Shown here: positions 19,894 through 32,524 of the stretch, in pieces
Layout: each line of letters begins with the position of its first letter
Numbering within the stretch: the first letter of the stretch is position 1
Source of the DNA: Aquiluna sp.
Lineage (GTDB): Bacteria > Actinomycetota > Actinomycetes > Actinomycetales > Microbacteriaceae
Length of the DNA stretch: 64,000 nucleotides
NCBI GenBank assembly: GCA_018402615.1
Contig: JAGYIH010000001.1
Coordinates: 49,454-113,453, forward strand
Reading direction: 5' to 3'
The notes under the pieces: generated by a model
Seen by the model: the letters and a program-made list of their open reading frames with translations, nothing else
The model's database searches: none
Told to the model about the DNA's origin: nothing
Position numbers and translations under genes: made by a program

Positions 19894-20436
19894 CTAGATG
19901 CTTTGTTGGAGTACGACGAGGGATGGAAAAAGTGCAAACAGGACTGTTACCGGCAGAATCAAAAAGATTGTGGGGATCAGCATCTTGGTTTCGTTTGACC
20001 CAGCTTTTTGCAACAGCTCGCGATACAGCGCGTGACGAAGGCTGGCGGCCAGTTCAAAGACCTGTTGCGACATTCCAGCACCGCGCTCAATCATTAGAAC
20101 CAGCTTTTCCGCCAATTCAGTCAGGCCCTGATCTTGGTAGTTCTCTAATTCACCGAGCTCCCGAATAATGTCCGCCCCCAATTCGACATTTTCAGAAATG
20201 GCGGAAAGGACCTCACCAATTTCACCTTGCGTGCGCGGTGCCAGCCAGGAGATTGCAACACTTGCCGGAAGACCCGCTGCCAGCAGCAAACCCAGCGCCC
20301 CGGCAACGTCTGGGACTGTAAACCTAAGGTTGGTTTTCGCCGGCCTGATAAGGCCCGCTACCCAATTCCGCAGTTCTGCAACCATGCTTGGCTGCAGTGG
20401 TGCGCCAGCAACCAATATGCGATCAGCCAGCCGCAT
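19894..20436 (-). CDS. TadC-like type II secretion F-domain protein
   Basis: Inner-membrane platform protein of the Tad pilus machine. 180 residues, shorter than classical TadC (about 300). It holds one GspF-type domain with LLLAAGLPASVAISWLA near 50-67, EVLSAISENVELGADI near 76-91, and a C-terminal helix pair ending LPVTVLFALFPSLVVL. It overlaps the tadB end by 14 bases. The small size is typical of the actinobacterial Rv3657c-like form. Confidence 0.8.
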   Translation of the reverse strand: MRLADRILVAGAPLQPSMVAELRNWVAGLIRPAKTNLRFTVPDVAGALGLLLAAGLPASVAISWLAPRTQGEIGEVLSAISENVELGADIIRELGELENYQDQGLTELAEKLVLMIERGAGMSQQVFELAASLRHALYRELLQKAGSNETKMLIPTIFLILPVTVLFALFPSLVVLQQSI

Positions 20437-21187
20437 AGAAAACTCGCTCCGGGACTCTAAGTTTGCCCAGCTTGTTCACAAGCGCATAGGCAACCAGAGA
20501 TAAAAACAGACCAAAAAATAAAACCAGAGCACCAAGTTCGGAAGCGTAAGCCTCGCGGTTTTGCTCAAGCCGAAGGAGCACAAATGCAATTAGCCAGGGG
20601 GCGATAAGTGCCACTTTTGCACTGCCCAAAACCCAACCCTGCTTTGCCATCACCTCACCCATCAGAGCCTGCTCACTTCTGATCTCGCTCGCGGCCTTTT
20701 TCCACCAATCCCCAAGACCTCTGCCACCAAGCTCCGCGGAAATCTCAATGAGTAGCGCCAGCGAATCTGCATGACGGGAGCCGATTCGATTTTTGAAACC
20801 AGCGAGTGCGTCACCCAGTTCAACACCAGCCTCAAGCTGCTGATAAAGGACAGCGAACTGCGGTCTGAGTCGCTGTGGTCCCCTCTCCGCCAAATACGAA
20901 AGCTGCTCGGGTATTGACAGGTTCGAAGCGGCAGCATTTTGGAAGGAATCAAACACCTGCGGCCAAAGCGCATCAAAAGCCTTTTGCCTGGAGCCTGCCA
21001 TTAGACGCAAGACTTCAAGCTGGGCCCCAAGCGCAAGTACCGCCATGGAAAGAGCCATGCCAAGCACGCCGGTTGCAAGAAAAGTAAGCAAGAATGCCAG
21101 CGTCACCAAGAACAGCAACAGCACCACAATCTGTCCTCGCCGACCATGTAAACCAGAAGCCTGCAATAGCTCATCAAACAGCCGCAT
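20423..21187 (-). CDS. TadB-like type II secretion F-domain protein
   Basis: Second inner-membrane platform protein, about 254 residues from the ATG at 21187. It has paired N-terminal helices (IVVLLLFLVTLAFLLTF), a GspF domain with LALLIEISAELGGRGLGDWW, and two C-terminal helices. The chosen ATG overlaps the tadA stop by 14 bases (reading GATGCGGCTGTTTGATG); a longer start at 21265 would lie well inside tadA and adds residues unlike the family. Confidence 0.8.
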   Translation of the reverse strand: MRLFDELLQASGLHGRRGQIVVLLLFLVTLAFLLTFLATGVLGMALSMAVLALGAQLEVLRLMAGSRQKAFDALWPQVFDSFQNAAASNLSIPEQLSYLAERGPQRLRPQFAVLYQQLEAGVELGDALAGFKNRIGSRHADSLALLIEISAELGGRGLGDWWKKAASEIRSEQALMGEVMAKQGWVLGSAKVALIAPWLIAFVLLRLEQNREAYASELGALVLFFGLFLSLVAYALVNKLGKLRVPERVFYAAG

Positions 21188-22229
21188 CCCGAACCTCCAG
21201 CAATTCCCTGACTTCACGCTTCCCGCTGTCGTCTCGGTGGCAAAAGGCCACCAATTGGAAAGCACCTCTAACGGTCGGCCTCAAAAAGCCATCGGTGATG
21301 TTTTCCCCTGCCAGCAATGGCAATGTCAAAAGCTTTTGCAAGGCTGCACTCGCGCTATTGGCGTGGATGGTGCAAAGACCAGGAATGCCGGAATTCAGTG
21401 CGACCAACATGTCAAGTGCCTCTGCACCTCGTACCTCTCCTATTGCCAGCATTGAGGGCCGCATTCTCAACGCCTGCCTGACAAGGTCTCGCAGCGTAAT
21501 CTCGTGGCTACCCTCAAGGTCTGCGGGCCTGGTTTGCATCGCGACCCAGTCCGAGTGCGAAACCGCTATCTCGAAGGTGTCTTCGCAGGAGACCAATCTT
21601 TGATCCGGCCTAAGCTCCCGAAGCAGGGCAGAGAGCAGGGTCGTCTTGCCAGCCTGGGTCGCGCCCGCAATCAAAATGCTCTCGCCGGCTTGCATCGCGT
21701 GGCGCAGGCGGAGCAGTTGGCTAGTGGAGAGGGTTCCAAGTTCAAAAAGTTCTTGCAGGCTGATGTTTGCCTTTGGAAACTTGCGAATGTTAACCGCCCA
21801 ATGCTCCTTGGTGATCTCTGGGATAACTATGTGGAGCCGGGAACCGTCAATCATGCTCGCGTCCACATATGGAGTAAGTCGATCAACCCTTCGTTTCGAA
21901 TGCGACAGCAACCGATAGCAAAGACTTCTAATTTCGGCTGCCGAAAGCTTTAGGTCAAACCTCTGGTACCCGTGCCTGCCAAAGACATGAACCTCGTCCG
22001 GATGATTTATCCATATCTCTTCGATATCGGGGTCGTCCAGGAAGGGCTTGAGTTGACCAAACCCCTGCAGTTGCGCAAGCGTTAGTTCTGCAAGCTCAAG
22101 CTCATCTAGTACCTGTTGAGCGCCCTCAGCTACCTGATCTATGGCCATAGCGGTTGCCGCGCGCGGGTCAAGCTGCTGATGGCGAATTAGCCCGCGGGTT
22201 TTTTTGAGCACTTGATCCAGAGTCTGCAT
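21174..22229 (-). CDS. tadA: TadA/CpaF-family pilus assembly ATPase
   Basis: Secretion ATPase that powers pilus assembly. From the ATG at 22229 it has 351 residues. Walker A GATQAGKTT is at 189-197, the Walker B/His region reads SMLAIGEVRGAEALDML and is followed by GIPGLCTIHANSA, all diagnostic for CpaF. The N-terminal domain has DDPDIEEIWINHPDEVHVF. An open frame extends upstream through the tRNA-Leu gene, so that extension cannot be coding. No CpaE/TadZ or prepilin peptidase gene is next to it. Confidence 0.9.
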   Translation of the reverse strand: MQTLDQVLKKTRGLIRHQQLDPRAATAMAIDQVAEGAQQVLDELELAELTLAQLQGFGQLKPFLDDPDIEEIWINHPDEVHVFGRHGYQRFDLKLSAAEIRSLCYRLLSHSKRRVDRLTPYVDASMIDGSRLHIVIPEITKEHWAVNIRKFPKANISLQELFELGTLSTSQLLRLRHAMQAGESILIAGATQAGKTTLLSALLRELRPDQRLVSCEDTFEIAVSHSDWVAMQTRPADLEGSHEITLRDLVRQALRMRPSMLAIGEVRGAEALDMLVALNSGIPGLCTIHANSASAALQKLLTLPLLAGENITDGFLRPTVRGAFQLVAFCHRDDSGKREVRELLEVRDAAV

Positions 22230-22308
22230 GCCCAAAACAATCACAGAGAACCTGAATTCACGCTTTGGGTTTTCCACAGGCGGGAAAAACGCTAAGCTTG
22301 GCGGGTTC

Positions 22309-22387
22309 TCGGGTGTGGCGAACGGTATACGCACCAGATTTAGGTTCTGGCGCCGCAAGGCATGGGGTTCAAGTCCCTTCACCCGCA
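22309..22387 (+). tRNA. tRNA-Leu (anticodon UAG)
   Basis: Six pairs of the acceptor stem (CGGGTG with CACCCG), anticodon arm CCAGA-TTTAGGT-TCTGG with anticodon TAG at 22340-22342, a long type-II variable arm (GCGCCGCAAGGCAT) and the T-loop TTCAAGT are visible. The 1-72 position pairs T with C instead of G with C, and GCGGGT stands eight bases further upstream, so the 5' end looks disrupted by a short insertion. The T-stem also has a mismatch. No CCA is encoded. The gene is near, but outside, a damaged block. Confidence 0.8.
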
Positions 22388-22392
22388 CGAAT

Positions 22393-22424
22393 AAAACCCC
22401 GAAAGTGATTTCTGGGGGTTTCTT
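22393..22424. terminator. Bidirectional rho-independent terminator
   Basis: AAAACCCC-GAAA, loop GTGA, TTTC-T-GGGGGTTTC form a long stem with a single bulge, with T-rich sequence on both sides. It sits between the plus-strand tRNA-Leu and the minus-strand GH42 gene, whose stop is near 22437, and could end both transcripts. Confidence 0.7.
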
Positions 22425-22436
22425 TGACCTAGCTCT

Positions 22437-26393
<3,957 letters not shown>

Positions 26394-26438
26394 TTTATTT
26401 CAGACCTCTATGGCTCGTTGGTTCTAGTCTGCACCTGA

Positions 26439-26470
26439 AAACTGGGCGAAGCAAAAACTCCGCCCAGTTT
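26439..26470. promoter_or_regulatory. Perfect 10-bp inverted repeat in the GH36 leader
   Basis: AAACTGGGCG at 26439-26448 and CGCCCAGTTT at 26461-26470 with a 12-base loop. It lies 46 bp upstream of the GH36 start, downstream of the proposed promoter, so it would form an mRNA hairpin in the 5' leader or act as an operator. It has no U-tract in the minus direction, which argues against a simple terminator. Confidence 0.5.
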
Positions 26471-26515
26471 GACTCAGTTGCTATTTCAATTTTCCGGTCC
26501 AAGTTCTAGGCAAAA

Positions 26516-26543
26516 AACCTAAAATTCGATCCCTTTTAGTCAA
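26516..26543 (-). promoter_or_regulatory. Candidate promoter of the galactosidase operon
   Basis: On the minus strand TTGACT (26538-26543) and TAGGTT (26516-26521) are separated by 16 bases, close to sigma-70-type consensus. The -35 overlaps a 7-bp inverted repeat (CTTTTAG, five-base loop, CTAAAAG at 26533-26551) that could be an operator. This promoter gives a leader of about 115 bases before GH36. Confidence 0.5.
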
Positions 26544-26600
26544 GCTAAAAGCCCCAAAATGTTTGGGTGTGCATGAATCTAGGCAATATTCTGAAGAAAA

Positions 26601-26620
26601 TCGAAACGAAACGAACAAAA
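26601..26620. promoter_or_regulatory. CGAAAC direct repeats, candidate DeoR-family operator
   Basis: TCGAAACGAAACGAACAAAA contains overlapping repeats of CGAAAC/CGAAC. DeoR-family sugar regulators often bind short direct repeats rich in GTTTCG or TTTCG. It lies between the divergent GH36 and DeoR genes, about 80 bp upstream of the regulator start. The rest of this 306-bp gap is AT-rich without any gene. Confidence 0.45.
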
Positions 26621-26699
26621 GTAATCATTCCGTTAGCCAATAGCAAAATAAAATCTCAAAAGTTGTCTAACCTTTTGACAAAGATTTAAGGACGGTCAC

Positions 26700-27476
26700 T
26701 TGCTAGCAGCCCAGCGGAAAGTTCGAATCCTCGAGGAGGTCTCGCTCTCCGGAGCGATGCGGATAGCTGATCTGGCAATTGCTCTGGGTGTTTCAGAGGT
26801 GACCATTAGGCGAGACGTGGAACATCTTGCTGGCCAGGGTTTGGTTGACAAGGTCCACGGCGGCGTGACTGCAAATTCGCTGTCTTCAACCGTTGAACCT
26901 CCGTTCTCCTTCAACTCACTCAAAGAGCAGGCAGCTAAAGACGCAATGGCACTGGTTGCAAGCGAACTGGTGCGTCCAGGACAAGCCATTGCTCTAATGG
27001 GGGGCAGCTCGGTCTATGCCCTTGCCAAGCGGCTGCGTGAGGTCCCCTCGCTCACAATCGTGACCAACTCGGTTCCGATCAGTGACCTGTTTGCCCAGAA
27101 TCCAAGGGCGGATCAGACGGTTGTGCTGACCGGCGGGGTTAGGACTCCAACGGATTCCCTGGTTGGCAACATTGCCTCCGAAGTTTTCTCCAGGTTTAAC
27201 CTGGATTACGTCTTCATGGGTACTCATGGCATGGACTCTGAATTTGGATTTAGCTCGCCGAACCTGGTTGAAGCTGAAACCAACAGAGAGGTCATCCGAA
27301 GGGCAGCAAAGTTCGTGGTCTTGGCGGACAACACGAAGTGGGGAATCAGGGGCTTCACCTCTTTTGCAAACTTCGAATCCGCCGACATTGTTATTACCAC
27401 CGAGGGGATTTCGAAAAACTCACTGCAGACTCTGAAAAACTCGGTCCGGGATGTCAGGGTCGCTCGCGCGAGCTGA
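26700..27476 (+). CDS. DeoR/GlpR-family transcriptional regulator
   Basis: Repressor of sugar metabolism genes with a sugar-phosphate inducer. 258 residues from a TTG start with AAGGA eight bases upstream. The N-terminal helix-turn-helix carries the family signature RIADLAIALGVSEVTIRRDV at about 20-39 followed by HGGV; the C-terminal DeoR sensor domain has the Gly-Gly-Ser loop LMGGSSVYALAKRL and LTGGVRTPTDSLVGN. It is divergent from the GH36/GH42 operon and so is the probable local regulator. Its 3' end overlaps the convergent GNAT gene by 23 bases. Confidence 0.92.
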   Translation: MLAAQRKVRILEEVSLSGAMRIADLAIALGVSEVTIRRDVEHLAGQGLVDKVHGGVTANSLSSTVEPPFSFNSLKEQAAKDAMALVASELVRPGQAIALMGGSSVYALAKRLREVPSLTIVTNSVPISDLFAQNPRADQTVVLTGGVRTPTDSLVGNIASEVFSRFNLDYVFMGTHGMDSEFGFSSPNLVEAETNREVIRRAAKFVVLADNTKWGIRGFTSFANFESADIVITTEGISKNSLQTLKNSVRDVRVARAS

Positions 27477-28035
27477 GTTGTAGCGAATACAGGTAACTGC
27501 CGATTGGTTTTCCAAACCGGGTGGCGACATTAGCAAGATGTCCCTTTTCCTTGAAATCGTGCCTTTTGTGAAGAGCTATTGATGCTCCCGCTCCCCGATC
27601 CGCGATAACGGCAATAATCTCCTTCACTCCGGCTTCAAGGCAGGCATCAATAAGTGCCGACAGCAACCTGCCACCAAGCTTCTTTCCAGTTGCTGAGGGC
27701 AACAGGTAGATCTGGTTTTCCACAATCTTGAGGTATCCGGCCTTCGCTCGCCATGGAGCCACATAGGCAAAGCCAATTACCTCAAGCTCTCGAACCATGG
27801 CGATGAAGGGCAGTTCGTACCTTGCCAGTTGCTCGTGCTTGTCCTGCCAGTAAGCAAGATCGAGCGGCTTGTCGTCAAAAGTGATGACGGTATTTCTTAT
27901 GAAGTAGTTGTAAATGTCTCGCAGTTGCGGAAGGTCTTCAAAGCCCACATTGCGAATCAAAATCTCTGCGGGTGGCTCGGGTGGCTTTTGCTTCAGGGCA
28001 CGAACGAGTCGCCATCTGGTTTCAGAATCCACCAC
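27454..28035 (-). CDS. GNAT-family N-acetyltransferase (phosphinothricin acetyltransferase-like)
   Basis: 193 residues. After a 20-residue basic leader comes IRNVGFEDLPQLRDIYNYFI and NTVITFDDKPLDLAYW, the typical opening of the Pat/Bar/YncA branch of GNAT enzymes, then the acetyl-CoA loop around LLPSATGKKLGGRLLSALI (motif A, roughly 110-130) and ASIALHKRHDFKEKGHLANV. Members acetylate small amines or amino-acid analogues such as methionine sulfoximine; the exact substrate is unknown. It ends convergently with the DeoR gene and starts next to the ung stop. Confidence 0.85.
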   Translation of the reverse strand: MVDSETRWRLVRALKQKPPEPPAEILIRNVGFEDLPQLRDIYNYFIRNTVITFDDKPLDLAYWQDKHEQLARYELPFIAMVRELEVIGFAYVAPWRAKAGYLKIVENQIYLLPSATGKKLGGRLLSALIDACLEAGVKEIIAVIADRGAGASIALHKRHDFKEKGHLANVATRFGKPIGSYLYSLQLSSRERP

Positions 28036-28686
28036 CTAGGCACTCCAATCAATCGGCTCCAACCCTAAATTTATAAGTGCCGTGTTACAAGAAGAAAACG
28101 GTTTGGACCCAAAAAACCCTCGATAGCTTGAAAGCGGCGAGGGATGAGGCGAAGACAAAACAGTGGCTGAACCCAAATCCTCGGCCAATTCTTGGGCTCT
28201 TCTGCCCCAGAGAATGGCAACCAACTTGCCTTCCGTGGCCTTCACGAGCTCCTGAACCGCGCGCTGGGTGAACTCTTCCCAACCGAAACTAAAGTGTGCT
28301 GCGGTTTCATTTTCCCTAGTGGTCAAGTGCCGGTTCAGCAGCATCACTCCCCTTTTGTGCCAGGGAGTTATATCGCCAGATTTCACAAACCCGTGACCCA
28401 GATCAGAGCGCAGTTCCTTGAAAATATTGGCCAGGGTTGGGGGCAGCGGGTTGGTGCCTGGAGGAACGGCAAATGCCAAGCCGTTAGCATGCCTTGGGTT
28501 TGGGTACGGATCCTGACCAAGAATCAAAACTCGGTACTGGCTTGGCGGAATTTCGAAGGCCCGAAAAATACTTGTCTCATCTGGAATGGTTGCTGGATCA
28601 AGGGAAATTTCGTTTTGAATTTGAACCAAGTTCGATTTCTGATCCGCCAAGACTTTTTGCCATTCGGGATGCAGAGCGCGGAACAT
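28036..28686 (-). CDS. ung: Uracil-DNA glycosylase, family 1
   Basis: Excises uracil from DNA as the first step of base-excision repair. 216 residues. The catalytic-water motif GQDPYPNP is at 57-64 (Asp59 catalytic) and the leucine loop HPSPLSSYRGFFG begins at 181 (His181). Uracil-recognition residues MLLNRHLTTRE are present near 115-125. It immediately precedes the GNAT gene on the same strand and diverges from the M20 amidohydrolase gene. Confidence 0.96.
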   Translation of the reverse strand: MFRALHPEWQKVLADQKSNLVQIQNEISLDPATIPDETSIFRAFEIPPSQYRVLILGQDPYPNPRHANGLAFAVPPGTNPLPPTLANIFKELRSDLGHGFVKSGDITPWHKRGVMLLNRHLTTRENETAAHFSFGWEEFTQRAVQELVKATEGKLVAILWGRRAQELAEDLGSATVLSSPHPSPLSSYRGFFGSKPFSSCNTALINLGLEPIDWSA

Positions 28687-28738
28687 AAGGCCATAGTAGG
28701 TAGCAGATTTAGTTTTTTCGCGCAGAAAGGTTGCAAAG

Positions 28739-29935
28739 ATGCCAAATAGCCAAGAACTTCTTACTCAGGCACAGGATTTTTCCCAGGAGCTAATTGATCT
28801 GCGCAGAGCGCTTCACGCAGAGCCGGAGTTTGCGCTAGAGCTACCTAAAACTCAGGCCAAAATCCTGAAGGCCATTGAGGGCCTTGGGGAAATAACTCTG
28901 GGTAGCAGCCTGAGTTCGATCGTGCTGGTAATCAGGGGGGCCAAGCCCGGACCAACGGTCTTGCTCCGGGCAGACATGGATGCCCTGAGCGTCAAAGAGG
29001 AGACCGGGCTTGACTTCGCATCCACAAATGGCTTCATGCACGCCTGCGGTCACGACCTGCACATGGCATCGGGGGTTGGAGCCGCGAAGCTGATACATGC
29101 CAATAGAGATGCACTCAGTGGCACGGTGGCTATTTGGTTCCAGCCCGGAGAAGAGGGTCATCACGGCGCAGACATAATGATTGAGGAGGGCATGCTCGAA
29201 CTGACCGGAGAGCGCCCAATCGCCGCGTACGGACTGCACGTGTTTACCGGACTGCCGCTCGGGGCAATCACTTCAAAGGCCGGGCCGCTAATGGCTAGTG
29301 CTGGCGACCTGCACGCCACCTTCCATGGTGTCGGAGGTCATGGTTCGATGCCCTGGCTCTCAAAGGACCCAGTCACCCCAATGGTTGAGGCGATCAGCTC
29401 ACTGCAGGTGATGCTAAATAAGCAGTTTGATCAGTTTGACCCGGTGATACTCAACGTTGGTTGGATCAGGGCGGGAGACGTTGCGACCACCAATGTCATC
29501 CCCGACACCGCAAGCTTTGGGGCAACGGTCAGAACCTTCTCAGAGATCAACACCCAAAAACTTCACGAGCTCGCACCAAAGCTAATTCACGCCATTGCAG
29601 ACTCGCATGGAATAAGAGCCGAGGTTAGTTTCTCAAGAGCTACCAAGGTGCTGGTCAATGACGCCAAGGCCATGGAGCGAGTGCGCAAGGTGGCCAGGGA
29701 GCTCGTTGGTGAGGCGGGATATGGGGAGATGGAGAAGCCGATGGCGGGTGGAGAGGACTACGCGTCGATAGTGGCTGAGATTCCGGGTGCGTTTATCTTT
29801 GTTGGCGCTTGCCCTAAAGATATAGACCACAGCACTGCCCCCACCAACCACTCCGGCAAGGCGATGTTCGATGACTCGGTATTGCCGCTGGGAGCCGCGC
29901 TTTTGGCATCGCTTGCCTTCGAGCACCTCGGCTAA
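28739..29935 (+). CDS. M20-family amidohydrolase/peptidase
   Basis: Di-metal hydrolase of the HipO/AbgB/IAA-amino-acid hydrolase type, 398 residues; hydrolyses N-acyl or aminoacyl amides, exact substrate unknown. Metal-site motifs are FMHACGHDLHMASG near 100-113, QPGEEGHHGADIMI near 138-150, and the C-terminal HSG-like NHSGKAMFDD. A dimerisation lid with GVGGHGSMPW is inserted near 195-205. A GAAAGG ribosome-binding site precedes the ATG. It is divergent from ung and followed by metY after 83 bases. Confidence 0.9.
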   Translation: MPNSQELLTQAQDFSQELIDLRRALHAEPEFALELPKTQAKILKAIEGLGEITLGSSLSSIVLVIRGAKPGPTVLLRADMDALSVKEETGLDFASTNGFMHACGHDLHMASGVGAAKLIHANRDALSGTVAIWFQPGEEGHHGADIMIEEGMLELTGERPIAAYGLHVFTGLPLGAITSKAGPLMASAGDLHATFHGVGGHGSMPWLSKDPVTPMVEAISSLQVMLNKQFDQFDPVILNVGWIRAGDVATTNVIPDTASFGATVRTFSEINTQKLHELAPKLIHAIADSHGIRAEVSFSRATKVLVNDAKAMERVRKVARELVGEAGYGEMEKPMAGGEDYASIVAEIPGAFIFVGACPKDIDHSTAPTNHSGKAMFDDSVLPLGAALLASLAFEHLG

Positions 29936-30018
29936 AGTTACGTCAGGTTTCGAGACCGTTTGCTAAGCGCCAGCGCTTCGGTAGAGGATTTAGTCAAGTC
30001 AAGGACAGAAAGAATCAA

Positions 30019-31311
30019 ATGAGCGATGCAAATTGGGGTTTTGAGACCCAGCAGATCCATGCCGGTGCAGTTCCAGACCCAGCAACTAATGCACGGGCCA
30101 CACCTATCTACAAGACCACTGCCTACACGTTTAACTCCGCCGAGCATGCCAGAAATCTTTTTGGCCTTGCGGAATTTGGAAACATCTACACCCGAATCAT
30201 GAATCCAACCCAGGATGTGGCCGAAAAGCGAATTGCCGCGCTTGAGGGCGGAACCGCAGCACTCTTGCTAGCTTCCGGTCAGGCCGCTGAAACCCTTGCA
30301 ATTTTGAACCTCGCCCAGGTTGGAGATCACATCGTTTCTTCCTCAACACTTTATGGCGGCACTTACAACCTCTTTAAATACACCTTCGCCAAGATGGGTA
30401 TTGAGGTCACGTTCGTCGAAAACCAGGACGATGAGAATGAGTGGCAGCAGGCGGTTCGGCCGAACACCAAGCTGTTCTTCGCCGAGACCATTGGCAATCC
30501 CAAGGTTTCCATCCTGGACATCCGCAAGGTTGCCAGCGTTGCACATAAAAACGGGCTCCCGCTAATTGTTGATAACACAGTTGCCACCCCCTATCTGATT
30601 CGCCCCCTTGAGCACGGAGCGGATATCGTGGTGCACTCTGCAACCAAGTTCCTAGGTGGCCACGGAACAGTTGTTGCCGGAGCGATAGTGGATGGTGGAA
30701 AGTTCGAGTGGTCCAAGTCAGATAAGTTCCCGGGACTTACCGAGCCAGACCCCAGTTACCACGGTGTGGTTTACACCCAGGCACTGGGTGACGGCATCGC
30801 CTATATCATCAAGGCCAGGGTCCAACTGTTGCGCGACTTGGGACCGGCAGTCTCTCCAGATACGGCCTTCTCACTGCTGCAGGGCATCGAAACCCTCAGC
30901 CTTCGCATGGAGCGTCACGTCGCGAATGCAGCTGCGATTGCTCAGTGGCTCGAGGCTCACCAACAGGTTCGCAGCGTGAACTACGCAGGCCTGGCTTCAT
31001 CGCCCTATAACGAGATCCAAAAGCACATCAGCCCCAAGGGCGCCGGTGCCATTGTTTCCTTCGAAATTGAGGGCGGAGTGGAAGCTGGCATCAAGTTTGT
31101 AGACGGACTTGAGTTATTTAGCCATGTTGCCAACATCGGTGACGTTCGCTCGCTGGTTATCCATCCAGCTTCTACCACCCACTCGCAACTAAGTGAAGCC
31201 GACCAGAAAACCACCGGTGTCACCCCTGGACTGGTTCGACTATCGGTGGGTCTTGAGACCTATGAGGATCTGATTCACGATCTGCAGAAGGGCTTCACGG
31301 CAGCCAAGTAA
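30019..31311 (+). CDS. metY: O-acetylhomoserine sulfhydrylase (aminocarboxypropyltransferase)
   Basis: PLP enzyme that makes homocysteine from O-acetylhomoserine and sulfide. 430 residues, matching MetY rather than the shorter MetB/MetC. The N-terminus has [20 protein letters not shown] and [11 protein letters not shown]; the PLP lysine is in [14 protein letters not shown] near residue 208; the C-terminus ends with [24 protein letters not shown]. metX follows at once (stop and start share one base), giving a two-step methionine operon. The 83-bp upstream gap shows no SAM riboswitch. Confidence 0.96.
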   Translation: MSDANWGFETQQIHAGAVPDPATNARATPIYKTTAYTFNSAEHARNLFGLAEFGNIYTRIMNPTQDVAEKRIAALEGGTAALLLASGQAAETLAILNLAQVGDHIVSSSTLYGGTYNLFKYTFAKMGIEVTFVENQDDENEWQQAVRPNTKLFFAETIGNPKVSILDIRKVASVAHKNGLPLIVDNTVATPYLIRPLEHGADIVVHSATKFLGGHGTVVAGAIVDGGKFEWSKSDKFPGLTEPDPSYHGVVYTQALGDGIAYIIKARVQLLRDLGPAVSPDTAFSLLQGIETLSLRMERHVANAAAIAQWLEAHQQVRSVNYAGLASSPYNEIQKHISPKGAGAIVSFEIEGGVEAGIKFVDGLELFSHVANIGDVRSLVIHPASTTHSQLSEADQKTTGVTPGLVRLSVGLETYEDLIHDLQKGFTAAK

Positions 31312-32513
31312 TGGATTTCCAATTATCTGAAGACTCTGCTCCCTCGGAATTTATTACCGAGGAGCAGCGTCGACAGCTTGTTGGAAGACCGCCAGCCACC
31401 GGAGCTTGGCTGGCTGGAGATGCGGTGGGAGATCGCAAGTTCTCTGACTCATTTGACATAGCCCTCGAATCCGGCCAAGAACTTTTGGGCGCAAGGCTTG
31501 CCTATGAAAGCTGGGGTGAGCTAAATGCAGATAAATCAAATGCTGTTTTGGTTTTGCATGCCCTGACTGGTGACTCGCATCTGATTGGTGGAGCGAGCGA
31601 AGGTCACGCCACAAGTGGTTGGTGGAATGGCATTGTTGGACCCGGAGAGGCCATCGACACCAACGATTTTTTTGTCCTAACTCCAAATGTCTTGGGAGGT
31701 TGCCAGGGCTCCACCGGACCTTCTTCCCTGGACAGAAACGGTCGTGAATACGGGCCCTCGTTCCCTCAGCTGACAATCAAGGATCAGGCCAGGGCCTTTT
31801 TAATACTCGCGGATCAACTGGGGATTAAGAAGTTCTTCGCCATCGTGGGTGGCTCGATGGCCGGCATGCACGCTCTTGAGATTGCGATTGACTTCCCGGA
31901 ACGGCTTGACCGCATGGCGATTTTGGCCGCACCCCCCTATTCGACGGCGGACCAGATCGCTCTCAACACGGTGCAACTCGAGGCCATCAGATCAGATTCG
32001 AACTTTGCCGCCGGTTGGTACTACGACGCCAAGCCTGGCTTTGGTCCGCACAAGGGATTGGCACTGGCTCGCCGGATGGCGCTCTTGAACTACCGCTCCC
32101 CCAAGGAACTAAACGAGCGCTTTGGCCGAAGCTGGCAGTCCCAGGTCAGCCCACTTACCGAGCGCGGTAAGTATGCGGTTGAAAGCTACTTGGATTTTCA
32201 CGGCAATAAGTTCGTCAGGCGCTTTGACGCCAATAGCTACATAACCCTGGTGAGTGCGATGAACTCGCACGATGTTGGGCGCGATAGAGGTGGAGTAGAG
32301 CTAGCTCTAAAGAAAGTGACCTGCCCGACCCTGGTGCTGGGTGTTGACTCTGATCGACTGTTTCCAGTAAGCGGTCAGGAACTAATTGCAAAGAACATCT
32401 CCGGTCCCCTGGTGGGTGGCGAACTGCAGTTGATTTCCAGCGAGTACGGCCACGACGGTTTTTTGATCGAGTCAAAGGAAGTGGGAGCACGGCTAAAACT
32501 TTTATTGGCATAG
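31311..32513 (+). CDS. metX: Homoserine O-acetyltransferase
   Basis: Activates homoserine with acetyl-CoA for methionine synthesis. Alpha/beta-hydrolase fold, 400 residues. The nucleophile elbow is VGGSMAGMHALE near 180-191, and the catalytic Asp and His lie in LGVDSDRLFP and YGHDGFLIE near the C-terminus. LTGDSHLIGG and the family motif NVLGGCQGSTGPSS confirm MetX. It is coupled to metY and precedes an MFS gene by 11 bases. Confidence 0.96.
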   Translation: MDFQLSEDSAPSEFITEEQRRQLVGRPPATGAWLAGDAVGDRKFSDSFDIALESGQELLGARLAYESWGELNADKSNAVLVLHALTGDSHLIGGASEGHATSGWWNGIVGPGEAIDTNDFFVLTPNVLGGCQGSTGPSSLDRNGREYGPSFPQLTIKDQARAFLILADQLGIKKFFAIVGGSMAGMHALEIAIDFPERLDRMAILAAPPYSTADQIALNTVQLEAIRSDSNFAAGWYYDAKPGFGPHKGLALARRMALLNYRSPKELNERFGRSWQSQVSPLTERGKYAVESYLDFHGNKFVRRFDANSYITLVSAMNSHDVGRDRGGVELALKKVTCPTLVLGVDSDRLFPVSGQELIAKNISGPLVGGELQLISSEYGHDGFLIESKEVGARLKLLLA

Positions 32514-32524
32514 AGTTTTCAATC

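Noticed and set aside
22229..22388. N-terminal extension of tadA up to 22388
   Set aside because: It would read antisense through tRNA-Leu, and the extra residues do not resemble CpaF N-termini.
26700..26740. T-loop-like GTTCGAATCC suggesting a tRNA
   Set aside because: It lies inside the DeoR helix-turn-helix coding region and has no acceptor or anticodon stems around it.
29936..30018. SAM riboswitch upstream of metY
   Set aside because: The gap is only 83 bp and shows neither a SAM-I/II/IV-like core nor a terminator stem; an ordinary ribosome-binding site precedes the ATG.
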